Assembly (NCBI RefSeq): GCF_003399625.1
Contig: NZ_NBXA01000026.1
Location: 496,001 to 560,000 of the forward strand
Origin: Subtercola boreus
GTDB taxonomy: Bacteria > Actinomycetota > Actinomycetes > Actinomycetales > Microbacteriaceae
Length of the DNA stretch: 64,000 bases
Reading direction: 5' to 3'
Under the pieces are notes generated by a model that saw only the letters and a program-made list of their open reading frames with translations, did no database searches and was not told the origin of the DNA. Of this stretch, positions 26,015-34,125 are shown piece by piece (positions within the stretch are counted from its first letter, which is position 1; each line of letters opens with the position of its first letter). Both the position numbers and the translations under genes were made by a program.

Positions 26015-26626
26015 ATGACCACCTCTTCGGAAGCTGATCCCGGCATCGTGAATCCCCCACCCCGGGACGCGATAACTGATGACACACTTCTGGCACGATG
26101 CGCCCAAGGCGACAAGCGGTCATTCGAGAGCCTCTACGACAGGCACGTCCGCACCGTCCACGCCTACTCGCTCACCCATCTCCAGAACAGTGAAGACGCC
26201 GAAGAGATCACCCAGGACGTATTCGCGACCCTCTGGGAACGCCGCCGCACGATCACACTCGTCGGCTCCTCCGCTCTCCCGTGGCTCCTGGTCACCGGCA
26301 AGAACAAGATCATGAACCGGCTCCGCGCACGTGAGACGTACCTGCGCCGGCACAGCAGTGCGCCTGTCGATGAGACAACGCCAAGCCGTGAGCCGGGCCC
26401 TGAACCCACTGCCTTGACCGTCGAGCTCCGCGCGGCCATAGCGACCGCTATGGCCGCGCTCTCAGAGACCGACCAGACCGTGTTCCGGCTCTGCATCATC
26501 GAAGGTCGCAGCTACGCCGAGGCAGCCCGACTCAGCGCCACCAGCCAGGGCGCCATCCGTAACAGACTCTCCCGGCTCCGCACCCACCTGCGAAGCGAAC
26601 TCCACACGATCAGAGGGAACCAATGA
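26015..26626 (+). CDS. ECF-type RNA polymerase sigma factor
   Basis: The 203-residue protein (ATG 26015) has sigma region 2 (DTLLARCAQGDKRSFESLYD, AEEITQDVFATLWERR, LPWLLVTGKNKIMNRLRARE) and region 4 (ALSETDQTVFRLCIIEGRSY, AEAARLSATSQGAIRNRLSR). No extra domains. It belongs to the short, anti-sigma-controlled type. Its last bases overlap the next gene (ATGA), which supplies a candidate membrane anti-sigma partner. The target promoter motif cannot be read here. Confidence 0.92.
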   Translation: MTTSSEADPGIVNPPPRDAITDDTLLARCAQGDKRSFESLYDRHVRTVHAYSLTHLQNSEDAEEITQDVFATLWERRRTITLVGSSALPWLLVTGKNKIMNRLRARETYLRRHSSAPVDETTPSREPGPEPTALTVELRAAIATAMAALSETDQTVFRLCIIEGRSYAEAARLSATSQGAIRNRLSRLRTHLRSELHTIRGNQ

Positions 26627-27144
26627 CCATCCAGCACACGCCGAATTCACTTCCCAGCGACTCCGACTACGCACGGATGAAAGTCGATCTGTTTACCACC
26701 ATCACTGTGCGAGAACGGGCCCGCACGAAGAAGCACCGCCTTGCCGCCCTGGGAATAGCGGGCGCTCTTGCCCTGGGCACGACCGCTGGCGCACTCGTCA
26801 TCGCACAAGCTTCGCAAGGCCAGATCAACTACACCGCTGAGTGCTACGGAGCAGCAGACCTCACTTCGACACACTTCACCACCCTGTACCTTCCCGGAGA
26901 TCAAACAACCGAGCAGGCGACGCCCCTCGCGGAACGCACAGCACTCGCGATCGATCAGTGCTCCGCATCCTGGGTCGTCGGCACCTTCGAACAAGACCGG
27001 GCCAACATCCCCGCCGGGAAAATGTTCCCGACTCCCCTCCTCATCGCTTGCCAACTCCCCGACCACAGACTCGGGGTCTTCCCCTCCACGGAACCAGCTC
27101 AAGTCGTCTGTGCACGACTCGGACTCTCAACACCACGCAACTAA
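26623..27144 (+). CDS. Single-pass membrane protein, candidate anti-sigma partner
   Basis: The 173-residue protein has a 45-residue cytoplasmic N-terminus (FTTITVRERARTKKHRLAAL), one membrane helix (GIAGALALGTTAGALVIA at about 48-65) and an extracytoplasmic domain with four Cys (YTAECYG, DQCSAS, IACQLP, VVCARLG) that could form two disulfides. No zinc-binding HxxxCxxC anti-sigma motif is present. Coupling to the ECF sigma gene by ATGA is the main reason to propose an anti-sigma role; the sequence alone does not prove it. Confidence 0.7.
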   Translation: MTIQHTPNSLPSDSDYARMKVDLFTTITVRERARTKKHRLAALGIAGALALGTTAGALVIAQASQGQINYTAECYGAADLTSTHFTTLYLPGDQTTEQATPLAERTALAIDQCSASWVVGTFEQDRANIPAGKMFPTPLLIACQLPDHRLGVFPSTEPAQVVCARLGLSTPRN

Positions 27145-27157
27145 CCCTCGAGGGACA

Positions 27158-27181
27158 GTCCCGTTCAGGGTCCGGCTTTCG
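27158..27181 (+). repeat. Cassette-type dispersed repeat, copy 4
   Basis: GTCCCGTTCAGGGTCCG then GCTTTCG, 13 nt after the stop of the membrane partner gene. Similarity to copy 5 continues beyond the core (ATTCAGCTTTT against TTTAGCTTTT). Confidence 0.6.
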
Positions 27182-27237
27182 ATGCCTGATCGTAGGAATT
27201 CAGGATTCAGCTTTTCACGCGGGAGTAACCTCCATTC

Positions 27238-27747
27238 ATGACTCTACGAAAGTACCTGGTCGCTTGGGACTACGGCATCGGGGCCATCTGGCGAGCCGTT
27301 TACGCAGAGTCCGCGGAATCGATTTTGACTCTATATCCGGAACTCGACGTCATCGATGAGGAAGCCCTTCCCAGTGGGATGTCTGAGGCTCAATATCTCG
27401 AATGGCGAGACCGCAGACCAGACCTCGCGGAAACGTTAGGCGAGGAACCGAAATACCTACTCAGTAACATCCTCGAGCAGAGAGAGATCGACAGCGCAAG
27501 CGTTGGCCAAGACCGGCCAGTTTTCACGGTCGGATACGCCAAAAATTCGTCTTCGAAATGGACGTGGTTGAGGGCTAATACAGAAGTCCAAATTCGAACG
27601 CTGTTCCCTGATCTTATGATCAGGCACGGCCGGGACGATGAATGGTTCGCCGAGCAGAAAGCACTCGGCGCGTTCGATACCGGACTGCACGACATCGATG
27701 ATCCGAACGATGATTTCCTCATCGAGGTCCAACGACTACGGCGATAG
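27238..27747 (+). CDS. Hypothetical protein with an internal duplication (169 aa)
   Basis: The acidic soluble protein consists of two similar halves: KYLVAWDYGIGAIWRAVYAE then ILTLYPELDVI, and PVFTVGYAKNSSSKWTWLRA then IRTLFPDLMI. Each is followed by an acidic helical stretch containing a Trp (YLEWRDR, DEWFAEQ). The pattern of a strand, a W-containing strand, then a short helix and xxLxPDL suggests a small repeated alpha/beta domain. No family recognised. Repeat copies 4 and 5 flank it, making it another one-gene unit. Confidence 0.65.
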   Translation: MTLRKYLVAWDYGIGAIWRAVYAESAESILTLYPELDVIDEEALPSGMSEAQYLEWRDRRPDLAETLGEEPKYLLSNILEQREIDSASVGQDRPVFTVGYAKNSSSKWTWLRANTEVQIRTLFPDLMIRHGRDDEWFAEQKALGAFDTGLHDIDDPNDDFLIEVQRLRR

Positions 27748-27791
27748 CCATCCAACATGCTAAGTGGGACAGGACTTCAATCACGACCCCC

Positions 27792-27815
27792 GTCCCATTC
27801 AAGGTCCGCCCTACG
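27792..27815 (+). repeat. Cassette-type dispersed repeat, copy 5
   Basis: GTCCCATTCAAGGTCCG then CCCTACG, 44 nt after the stop of the duplicated-domain gene. Confidence 0.6.
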
Positions 27816-27911
27816 ATTTCACGCTTTAGCTTTTTTAGTCCGCTTTCTCCGAATTGGATAAAGTTCTGCCTTGGGCCCTACTCCCACGCGTCCCTGGCGC
27901 GCATCCAGGCC

Positions 27912-27934
27912 GTCCCGCTGAGGGCCCGTTGACG
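27912..27934 (+). repeat. Cassette-type dispersed repeat, copy 6
   Basis: GTCCCGCTGAGGGCCCG then TTGACG; with the preceding CC it forms CCGTC...GACGG at its ends. Only about 97 nt separate it from copy 5, so the unit between them is empty. Confidence 0.6.
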
Positions 27935-28157
27935 GGACCAATTCGCCACGCGCCGCCTGATCCGCTCCACCGGCTCACCGTGCGCCGTTTGCGAACGCTG
28001 TCGGTGGAGTGCTCTACCGCGTGACGCGGTCTCAGGCATCACTGCAGCTCGGCTTCGCGGTCGTCGAATTCGCCGCCCCCCAGTCTGGTTCAAACGCCGG
28101 CTCATCAAGCTGAGGTTTCTGAGGCACCCCACTCCCCCGCGACGTGCCTCGTGGCGC

Positions 28158-28670
28158 CTACTCGACTTGTGGGCGACCGGGCTCCGCTGTGTCACGGTGA
28201 ATCCGCCGCGCAAAGGTCTCCGACTCGGTCGCGAATCTGGCGAGCAGGGCACTGAACTGGCTGACGTCCTCCTCGGTCCAGTCAGCGAAGATCTCGGTGA
28301 CCATGACGTCACCGACGTCGTAGATCTCCTGCGCGGCGCGGCGGCCCTCGGGAGTGAGGAGCACCGTGTGGGAACGGTGATCATCCGGGCTGGGTTCGCG
28401 AATGATGAAGCCCGCGTCATCCATCTTCGCTATGGCCTTGCTCACACTGGTAGCAGTCGCATCGAGTGCGGTCGACAGCTCGGATGGGCGTGACGCGCCC
28501 ATCGAACCGAGGGTCCAGATCAGGCGCATCTCCAAAGTGCTGAGCGATCGGTTTCGCTCCGTGAGAATGTCGCGATGGAATCGCGGGGAATGCCACATCG
28601 TGAGCAGCGATGTCATGTTCTGCACCAGGTCGGAGCGGTAATGCAGCCGCGGCTCCCGTTCGTTGCTCAC
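28158..28670 (-). CDS. MarR-family transcriptional regulator
   Basis: The 170-residue winged-helix protein has LSTLEMRLIWTLGSMGASRP, the recognition helix region ATATSVSKAIAKMDDAGFI, and the wing EPSPDDHRSHTVLLTPEGRR. The D-x-R wing signature (PDDHRSHTV) is intact. It is divergent from an SDR gene with a near-palindrome between them, the usual layout of a MarR repressor controlling its neighbour in response to a small ligand. The ligand cannot be predicted. Confidence 0.9.
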   Translation of the reverse strand: MSNEREPRLHYRSDLVQNMTSLLTMWHSPRFHRDILTERNRSLSTLEMRLIWTLGSMGASRPSELSTALDATATSVSKAIAKMDDAGFIIREPSPDDHRSHTVLLTPEGRRAAQEIYDVGDVMVTEIFADWTEEDVSQFSALLARFATESETFARRIHRDTAEPGRPQVE

Positions 28671-28696
28671 TGTTCAAGCGTACCGCCCAGGTATAT

Positions 28697-28713
28697 AGTT
28701 TCCCTTGGAAAGT
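28697..28713. promoter_or_regulatory. Probable MarR operator between the divergent marR-SDR genes
   Basis: AGTTTCCCTTGGAAAGT is a near-perfect inverted repeat (TTTCC-3 nt-GGAAA, one mismatch in the flanks) 24 nt before the SDR ATG and 27 nt before the MarR start. An A/T-rich TATAGT next to it may be a -10 element. Confidence 0.5.
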
Positions 28714-28737
28714 ATTTTCTCGAACAAAGGAGTTGAG

Positions 28738-29517
28738 ATGGTCAGAACATTCGTCATCACGGGGGCCGCGTCTGGTATCGGAAAGGCCACAGCAGAGTTG
28801 TTGCAGAGTCGCGGCGAGAGGGTCATCGGCGTCGACCTGCGCGGAACAGACGTCAACGTCGACCTGACCACAGATGAGGGCCGCGCCGCGCTTGTCGAGC
28901 AGGTGCGTGAGAAGTCGGGCGGAACGATTGACGGCATTCTCGCCATCGCGGGGCTCGCGCACCCGATTCCGGCGACTGTCGCGGTCAACTTCTTCGGCAT
29001 GGTTGCGACTCTCGAAGGCCTTCGCCCGCTGCTGGCCGGGTCTAATGCTCCTCGCGCCGCCGGTGTCGCCTCGATGGCAAGCCTCCACCCGCACGACGAT
29101 GAGCTGGTGGCAGCAATGACCGACGGGGACGAGGTTGCAGCCCTTGCCCGCGCTGAGGTGCTTGCGGGCGACGAATCGACGGGCTCGCTGATCTACGGCT
29201 CGACCAAGAAGGCGTTCGCCCAGTGGATCCGCCGCACGGCGCCGACCTCAGATTGGGCGGGTGCGAACATCCCCCTCAATGCGATCGCCCCGGGCGTCAT
29301 CGTCACACCAATGACGGCTCCCCTCCTCGAGACCGAAGAGGGTCGGGAGCAGATGCGGGCCGGGGTTCCCATGCCGCTCAACGGCTTCGCAGAACCGATC
29401 GTGCCGGCCCGCCTCTTGGCCTGGCTCGTGAGCGAGGAGAACTCGCACCTGTGCGGCCAGGTCGTCTTCATCGATGGCGGATCGGATGCCGTGATCCGAG
29501 GCGATTCGACCTGGTGA
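28738..29517 (+). CDS. Short-chain dehydrogenase/reductase
   Basis: The 259-residue protein starts at ATG 28738 with a clear AAAGGAG site. It has the cofactor motif TGAASGIGKATAELL, an acidic residue after strand 2 (VIGVDLRG, NAD preference), AGLAHP in place of NNAG, and YGSTKKAF as the Tyr-x-x-x-Lys pair, with a Ser in SMASLH. The layout resembles 3-alpha-hydroxysteroid dehydrogenase/carbonyl reductase relatives, which have a short central insert (DDELVAAMTDGDEVAAL). Likely controlled by the divergent MarR protein. Confidence 0.9.
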   Translation: MVRTFVITGAASGIGKATAELLQSRGERVIGVDLRGTDVNVDLTTDEGRAALVEQVREKSGGTIDGILAIAGLAHPIPATVAVNFFGMVATLEGLRPLLAGSNAPRAAGVASMASLHPHDDELVAAMTDGDEVAALARAEVLAGDESTGSLIYGSTKKAFAQWIRRTAPTSDWAGANIPLNAIAPGVIVTPMTAPLLETEEGREQMRAGVPMPLNGFAEPIVPARLLAWLVSEENSHLCGQVVFIDGGSDAVIRGDSTW

Positions 29518-30459
29518 CTCTGATCGTCTGACGGGGCGCGCGGCGGAGATTGGCGGCTGCCAGCCTCAGCCCCGCGCTCGTTATCGGTGCCGTCGTCGCC
29601 GTAGTCGTAGTCGTCCAAGTCGTCACAAACCTCGTCTATCGTCCACCTAGCTCGGTCAGCCCGTCGATATCGAGCGTCGATCTATCGCTGCCGCCACGCA
29701 TACTCCGCCAGGACACAGAACATCAGCGACGCAAGGCCGAGCCCCAGCGCGAAATCGCTTGGTAGTTCCCCCATGCACCGCCGCCAAGCGTGTTCCGCCA
29801 CCGGCATGCATAGTCAGACAGCGGCACCTCGGGTCAGTGACGAATTCGGGGTTGGCGCAAGCACGGTCAGGCCTCTAATCGACAGAAGGCGACTGGCAAG
29901 CAGTGCGTCTATCGCCCAAACAGGTCACACTTCCGGGCTAATGCTCAGCGCAGCACTATCGGCCGCGCATGCTGTTCCGCCAGCAAGCCCCGCCGGCGGA
30001 CGACACCTTTGCTCTCATCGAAGCCCTACGCTGTCCGTGGCCCAGAACGCCTCAGGGTAGACGAGGGGCGTCCGAGCGTGGAACACCGCATCGCTGCGAG
30101 TCCACGGGAAGCTCGGGTTTGTCAGCACTGGCGAGAAAGAGGACGACGACGTACACGGCGATTCGCTTCTGCTCGGAAAAGCCCTGTGACAAGGAAGTTT
30201 CCCTCTCGCCGGGTCCTCAGCGTTGGTTGTCGCGACCGTAGTCAACGTCATCGTCAATCCGGGTTGGATCGACTACCTGGGTTGCGTGATGTTTGCTCTT
30301 TTCGCAGTCCAAGCAACGGCTTCGCCGTTGTACCTTCGAACGCATCCGAAAGTCGTCGGACAGTAGCGCACGCCGCCGCCAAGTCAGCGTTTGCGCAACA
30401 GATCCGGCGGCTGCGGGCTGGCCCGGTCAAAGCCTTGCCAGAAACCCTCATTTTTAGTC

Positions 30460-30486
30460 GTCCCGCTTGAGGTCCGTCGAATGACG
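30460..30486 (+). repeat. Cassette-type dispersed repeat, copy 7
   Basis: GTCCCGCTTGAGGTCCGTCG then AATGACG, with CGTC and GACG at its ends able to pair. No intact gene precedes it; the upstream 900 bases look degenerate. Confidence 0.6.
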
Positions 30487-30541
30487 CTCCCCCCAGACCT
30501 ATTTGCAGGTGCGCGGCTATCGTGCCAGATTGCGACGGGTC

Positions 30542-30728
30542 TTATGACCCCGCAACTCGCGTTACGTCGACGAGCAAGTTGACTACGAGCAGTACCGCCC
30601 CGACCAAACCAAGGGCCAGCATCACCTTCCTCGTCGAGCTCCAGACCTCACCCTTCCTGCGAGGATGCCGCAGCGACCAGTGCGAGCAGAAAACCTGCAG
30701 CTAACAAAACGATGTTGATTGGTTGCAT
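30542..30728 (-). pseudogene. Small membrane protein split by a frameshift
   Basis: ATG 30728 begins MQPINIVLLAAGFLLALVAA, ending at TGA 30648. In another frame the sequence continues HPRRKGEVWSSTRKVMLALG then LVGAVLLVVNLLVDVTRVAG to TAA 30542. Joined, these make a plausible two-helix membrane protein of about 60 residues. As written the two halves are out of frame. Two separate 26-residue peptides are the alternative. Confidence 0.35.
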
Positions 30729-30880
30729 GAGGCTTTCTCCGTAGGTCGGGCTGACACTCAGAATAGTGATGAAAAGCCATCCCACGTCTTGGTCGTGATG
30801 ACCGGGCCTATCGTTTAGTTCCACGTCGAGCTATTGGCAGTGTCTTTGTCCTACCGCTCGCCTGATGTAGCGTCGAGCGA

Positions 30881-31159
30881 GTGAACGACGGTGGCAGTCC
30901 GAAGAGCCCCATCCAACGGCGGATGGCGATCGACCGCACACGGATTTTCGGTATCACTAGCATCTTGGTTGGTGTGCTTTTCATCGCTGTTGCAGTGATC
31001 GAGTTGATATTCCGTTTCGATGTGTTCCGCCTTTTCCAGCTTGGAGCGGGCGTCACGTTCATCGTCATCGGGTGGACTAATCGAACGAAATCTATCGAGC
31101 AGCTTCGAACTCTCGAGCTCGAGCACGGCGTCGGCGCCGGCATTCAAAAGCGCCGGTAG
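30881..31159 (+). CDS. Small two-helix membrane protein (92 aa)
   Basis: The GTG at 30881 starts MNDGGSPKSPIQRRMAIDRT. Two helices follow, FGITSILVGVLFIAVAVIEL and VFRLFQLGAGVTFIVIGWT, and a charged tail (KSIEQLRTLELEHGV). The composition and inside-positive N-terminus look like a real inner-membrane protein. Not recognised. Repeat copy 8 begins 8 nt after its stop. Confidence 0.6.
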   Translation: MNDGGSPKSPIQRRMAIDRTRIFGITSILVGVLFIAVAVIELIFRFDVFRLFQLGAGVTFIVIGWTNRTKSIEQLRTLELEHGVGAGIQKRR

Positions 31160-31167
31160 CTACCAGC

Positions 31168-31191
31168 GTCCCGCTCGAGGTCAGAGTTCCG
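31168..31191 (+). repeat. Cassette-type dispersed repeat, copy 8
   Basis: GTCCCGCTCGAGGTC then AGAGTTCCG, 8 nt after the stop of the 92-aa membrane protein. It is the last copy I can see in the + direction. Confidence 0.55.
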
Positions 31192-31341
31192 GGTTTGGCC
31201 GGCCCACGGTGTCCGCACAACTGTCGACTACCAGAGCAACCGCGCATGTGGAAACATCACAACGGTGGGGACATCTTTGATCGTAAATTGGCCACGGCAC
31301 GGAGATTCAGCACTCCAGGCACTCTCGCCCGTTCTGCGATC

Positions 31342-32343
31342 ATGTCGCTGACCGACAGCCCGGCTCCTTACCCGAAAGCGCCAGTCGAACCAAGAGGGCA
31401 TGTGGGTGGCGCACGGTTGTGGCAGCTCCCCCTCAGCGTCGGAGTGTTCACTATTCTGTACGTCCAGATCTTGTTCTGGGTTCTTCTCTACGCTGCCCTG
31501 ACGAATATTGGCGTCGCTATCGGTGTCGTCGTGGTCTCCCCGGCCTTCTACGCCGTGACGTTGGCTCTCATCACCCGGGCTCTCACCGCTCGGTTCCACT
31601 GGTGGTGGTGTATCGCGGTCACCGCGACCGTGTTCGGTTTCGGCACCACCCTGTCGATCGCCGGCGTAGGTCTTCCTTGGTTCGGGAGTATTCCGGCTCT
31701 GCCGTTCACCGCGTTGGTCGCTCTCGGAGCAGCGACAGCGAGCCTGGTGACGCTGTCAGGTTTGGCGCGGCTGGTCGGGGTCGCGGCCCTCGCCGTGCAA
31801 CTTGTGGTGATCGCAGTTCCTCTGGTCTCGCTCCAAGTTCAGCGTGGTGAGCGGGATGCTGCGGCGGACCGGGCAGAGATCGCCCGGCGTGACGAGATGA
31901 ACACGCAGCCTTTCATTCTCCCCGGGTACACGATCCGGTACGTGTCTCCCAGCTCGTACGAGAGTGTCGTTTACCTTTCGGCGGATCCGGATGCGACCAC
32001 CCGCGACGACTTTCACCTCGACGACAGCGACATCACCATCAGCGCAGCGCCCACTGATCCGACCCTCACCCTCCAGTCCGAGGTGTGTCGCTGGATCCTC
32101 GATCCTGACGTCGGCGGATCACCCGGCAACACCTGCGACCAGATCACCCCGGACACCTGGGCGCTCGACACGAACGGTATCGCCTCAGTCGTCCGCATCC
32201 GTGGCACGCAGCGAATCGAGATCGTCGATCCCCGGACCGACAGTGCAGGCCTCATTGCTCTGGCCGATCGGGCAACCCTGATGACCGATGCCGGTTTCAC
32301 CGACTGGAACACGTGGCTGCTCGACCAGGACAAACGCGTCTGA
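31342..32343 (+). CDS. Hypothetical membrane protein with a soluble C-terminal domain
   Basis: The 333-residue protein (ATG 31342) has a Pro-rich N-terminus, five to six membrane helices between about 30 and 175 (VGVFTILYVQILFWVLLYAA, AIGVVVVSPAFYAVTLALI, FGFGTTLSIAGVGLPW), a short charged segment (QRGERDAAADRAEIARRDEM), and a 130-residue domain with two Cys (SEVCRW, GNTCDQ) that could pair outside the cell. No family recognised. It converges on another large unknown membrane protein, and the three membrane proteins 31342-34731 may belong together. Confidence 0.65.
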   Translation: MSLTDSPAPYPKAPVEPRGHVGGARLWQLPLSVGVFTILYVQILFWVLLYAALTNIGVAIGVVVVSPAFYAVTLALITRALTARFHWWWCIAVTATVFGFGTTLSIAGVGLPWFGSIPALPFTALVALGAATASLVTLSGLARLVGVAALAVQLVVIAVPLVSLQVQRGERDAAADRAEIARRDEMNTQPFILPGYTIRYVSPSSYESVVYLSADPDATTRDDFHLDDSDITISAAPTDPTLTLQSEVCRWILDPDVGGSPGNTCDQITPDTWALDTNGIASVVRIRGTQRIEIVDPRTDSAGLIALADRATLMTDAGFTDWNTWLLDQDKRV

Positions 32344-32374
32344 GCGTCCCCACCGCTCGCCGCCTCCGGGATGT

Positions 32375-34084
32375 TCAGTAGGAGGTGGCGGTGATGGTTA
32401 TTCCTGCAGGTCCACCACTGATGGCGAGAAGTTTCAGCGGCCCGCCCGTGCGGAGCTCTAGCGGGCCGGCGCGGTCTTTGCTGGTGTACCCCTGACTGTT
32501 CCAGGATGCGACGATCGTGTTGTATGCCGGGTCTGCGGTGTCGGCGATGTCGAAGATGGGGATCGTGACCCGGCCGACAACCGTGGTTCCTGTTCCTGTT
32601 GCGCAGTTGGTGGTGTCGATGGACGGTGTTCCGTGGATCCCGGCGAGGTCACCGCCGTTGTCGAGGAGCGTGCGGACGAGCTTCTCGTTCTCCGCGCACG
32701 TCGCCGCCAGCATCTCCGGATCCGGGGGCGGCTCCGGGAGGGGCGCCAGGTCGTCTGGTTCCGGGGTGCCCTCGGGCAGGCCCAGGTAGCCAGTGATTCC
32801 TGATCCGATTTCGTCGGTTTCGGCGTTCACGGTGTAGATGGCGCGTGGTGTTCCCACGGCGAGGGCGGGCTGAGTGTCGAACGCCGTGAGCTGTTGCGCG
32901 ACGTCGCCCCTCGTTGCCGTCGTGGTGGTGGTGATGGTGAGCGTCGGTCGCCATCCTGCCTGCGAACCGCGGGGCCGTGCCGAGTCGTACACGAGCGACG
33001 TCACACCGGTTTGGTTGGCGATCGTAGCGAGCCCGGTGAGGGTCACTTGGTCGGGGACGGTTCGGTCGACGACAACAGAGCCGATCAGCGCATCACTACC
33101 GGCACGGCCGGGCGTGATCACAGTGACCGAGGGGAGGGCGTCTGAACCAAAACCGGGTTGGGCCCGGAGGTCCCTGACGGTGTCTGACCACCGGCTGGGT
33201 GAGGCGATTGTGATGCTCGGCAACGCACTGTCAGAAACAGCTACGGCCTGCACCCCCGGCACTGTTCGAAGAAGCAGGCCTGTGTCGACGAGCTTGCCGA
33301 CCGTACGAGAATCCTGCTGGTCATCGAATTCGACGGTCGTGTCAGAGTATCCGTCACCCGTCACGGTCAGGACCCCGAAGGAACGAACCACGGATCCTGC
33401 GGTCGCGAGCCCCTGGCGGAGGATGTCAGCGGCGTTATGAGCGGCCGTTGTTCCCGGCGCGGCTGTGACGGCTGCGGTGATGAGCCAGATGCTGGGGTTG
33501 TTCGGTGACCCGTCGCCGCCGTACCCGCCGCGTTTGGCCACGACGTCCGAACTGATGATTTCGGGGGTGTTCTTCAGGGTTGCACGGAACGCGTCCACTT
33601 CGGCAGAGACGGAATCCGGTGGCACCAGATCATCACGATTGGTGTGGAAAATATGCGATGTGGGGGCGATGACCAGCAGGAACAAGGCGACGGTCCCGGC
33701 AACAGCTGAGAGGACGGGATGACGGCCCACGGTACTGCGAACGATATGTGACTCGCCACTTGTGTTGTCTCGCGGTCGTTGGTGCCGGAGCGCGAGGAGG
33801 GCGGTGAGCGCCCAGAGCACAGCAACCATCATGCAGGACAGCACGGAGCTGAACAGAAGCACCCATCCCCAGACCGGGGTGAAGTCCGCCGCGCCCGCGC
33901 CGAGATCGTCAGGCGGAGTCGTTGTGATCAACACGATCGCGACAAGGGCGCCGGCGCCGCACAGAGCTAGCTCAGCGGTGAAGAGGCGCCGCAGCCGACG
34001 GGCGTTTGTCAGCCACGCGAAGCTTGTCGTCCACAGGACCAGAAGAGTCAGGGGCAGAACGAGTAACGCCACAAAGAAGTACAT
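32375..34084 (-). CDS. Hypothetical large membrane-anchored protein (569 aa)
   Basis: The N-terminus has four membrane helices (MYFFVALLVLPLTLLVLW, LALCGAGALVAIVLIT, WGWVLLFSSVLSCMMVAVLW, VAGTVALFLLVIAPTS). An extracytoplasmic region of about 400 residues follows, with TRG/Thr-rich segments, a Pro-rich linker (DDLAPLPEPPPDPEM) and two Cys near the end (LAATCAE, TTNCATG). It looks like a cell-surface or lipoprotein-like assembly component. I do not recognise it. It lies 41 nt from the 201-aa membrane protein upstream on the same strand. Confidence 0.65.
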   Translation of the reverse strand: MYFFVALLVLPLTLLVLWTTSFAWLTNARRLRRLFTAELALCGAGALVAIVLITTTPPDDLGAGAADFTPVWGWVLLFSSVLSCMMVAVLWALTALLALRHQRPRDNTSGESHIVRSTVGRHPVLSAVAGTVALFLLVIAPTSHIFHTNRDDLVPPDSVSAEVDAFRATLKNTPEIISSDVVAKRGGYGGDGSPNNPSIWLITAAVTAAPGTTAAHNAADILRQGLATAGSVVRSFGVLTVTGDGYSDTTVEFDDQQDSRTVGKLVDTGLLLRTVPGVQAVAVSDSALPSITIASPSRWSDTVRDLRAQPGFGSDALPSVTVITPGRAGSDALIGSVVVDRTVPDQVTLTGLATIANQTGVTSLVYDSARPRGSQAGWRPTLTITTTTTATRGDVAQQLTAFDTQPALAVGTPRAIYTVNAETDEIGSGITGYLGLPEGTPEPDDLAPLPEPPPDPEMLAATCAENEKLVRTLLDNGGDLAGIHGTPSIDTTNCATGTGTTVVGRVTIPIFDIADTADPAYNTIVASWNSQGYTSKDRAGPLELRTGGPLKLLAISGGPAGITITATSY

Positions 34085-34125
34085 CTACTCCCCCGCCCGC
34101 TCGCTGATGGGGTGAAAGTCGGGCA

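Larger units (their letters stand above)
27748..28157. other. Intergenic stretch with two repeat copies, no gene seen
   Basis: The 410 bases hold repeat copies 5 and 6 and a T-run after ATTTCACGCTTTAGC that could act as a weak terminator. Open frames here are short, Arg-rich shadows. I see no convincing gene. Confidence 0.5.
29518..30880. other. Stretch without a confident intact gene
   Basis: The 1.36 kb contain repeat copy 7, the split membrane ORF at 30542-30728 and fragments of hydrophobic reading frames (for example FALGLGLASLMFCVLAEYAW on the minus strand near 29690-29750). No frame has a good start, ribosome site and gene-like composition together. Decayed cassettes are a reasonable guess. 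Confidence 0.5.

Noticed and set aside
29518-30880. Short hydrophobic frames on both strands
   Set aside because: No good start plus ribosome site; only the split membrane ORF at 30542-30728 was kept, at low confidence.
24797-31191. Classical integron with attC sites
   Set aside because: No tyrosine integrase of integron type and no clear RYYYAAC/GTTRRRY core sites; I keep only the cassette-like description.
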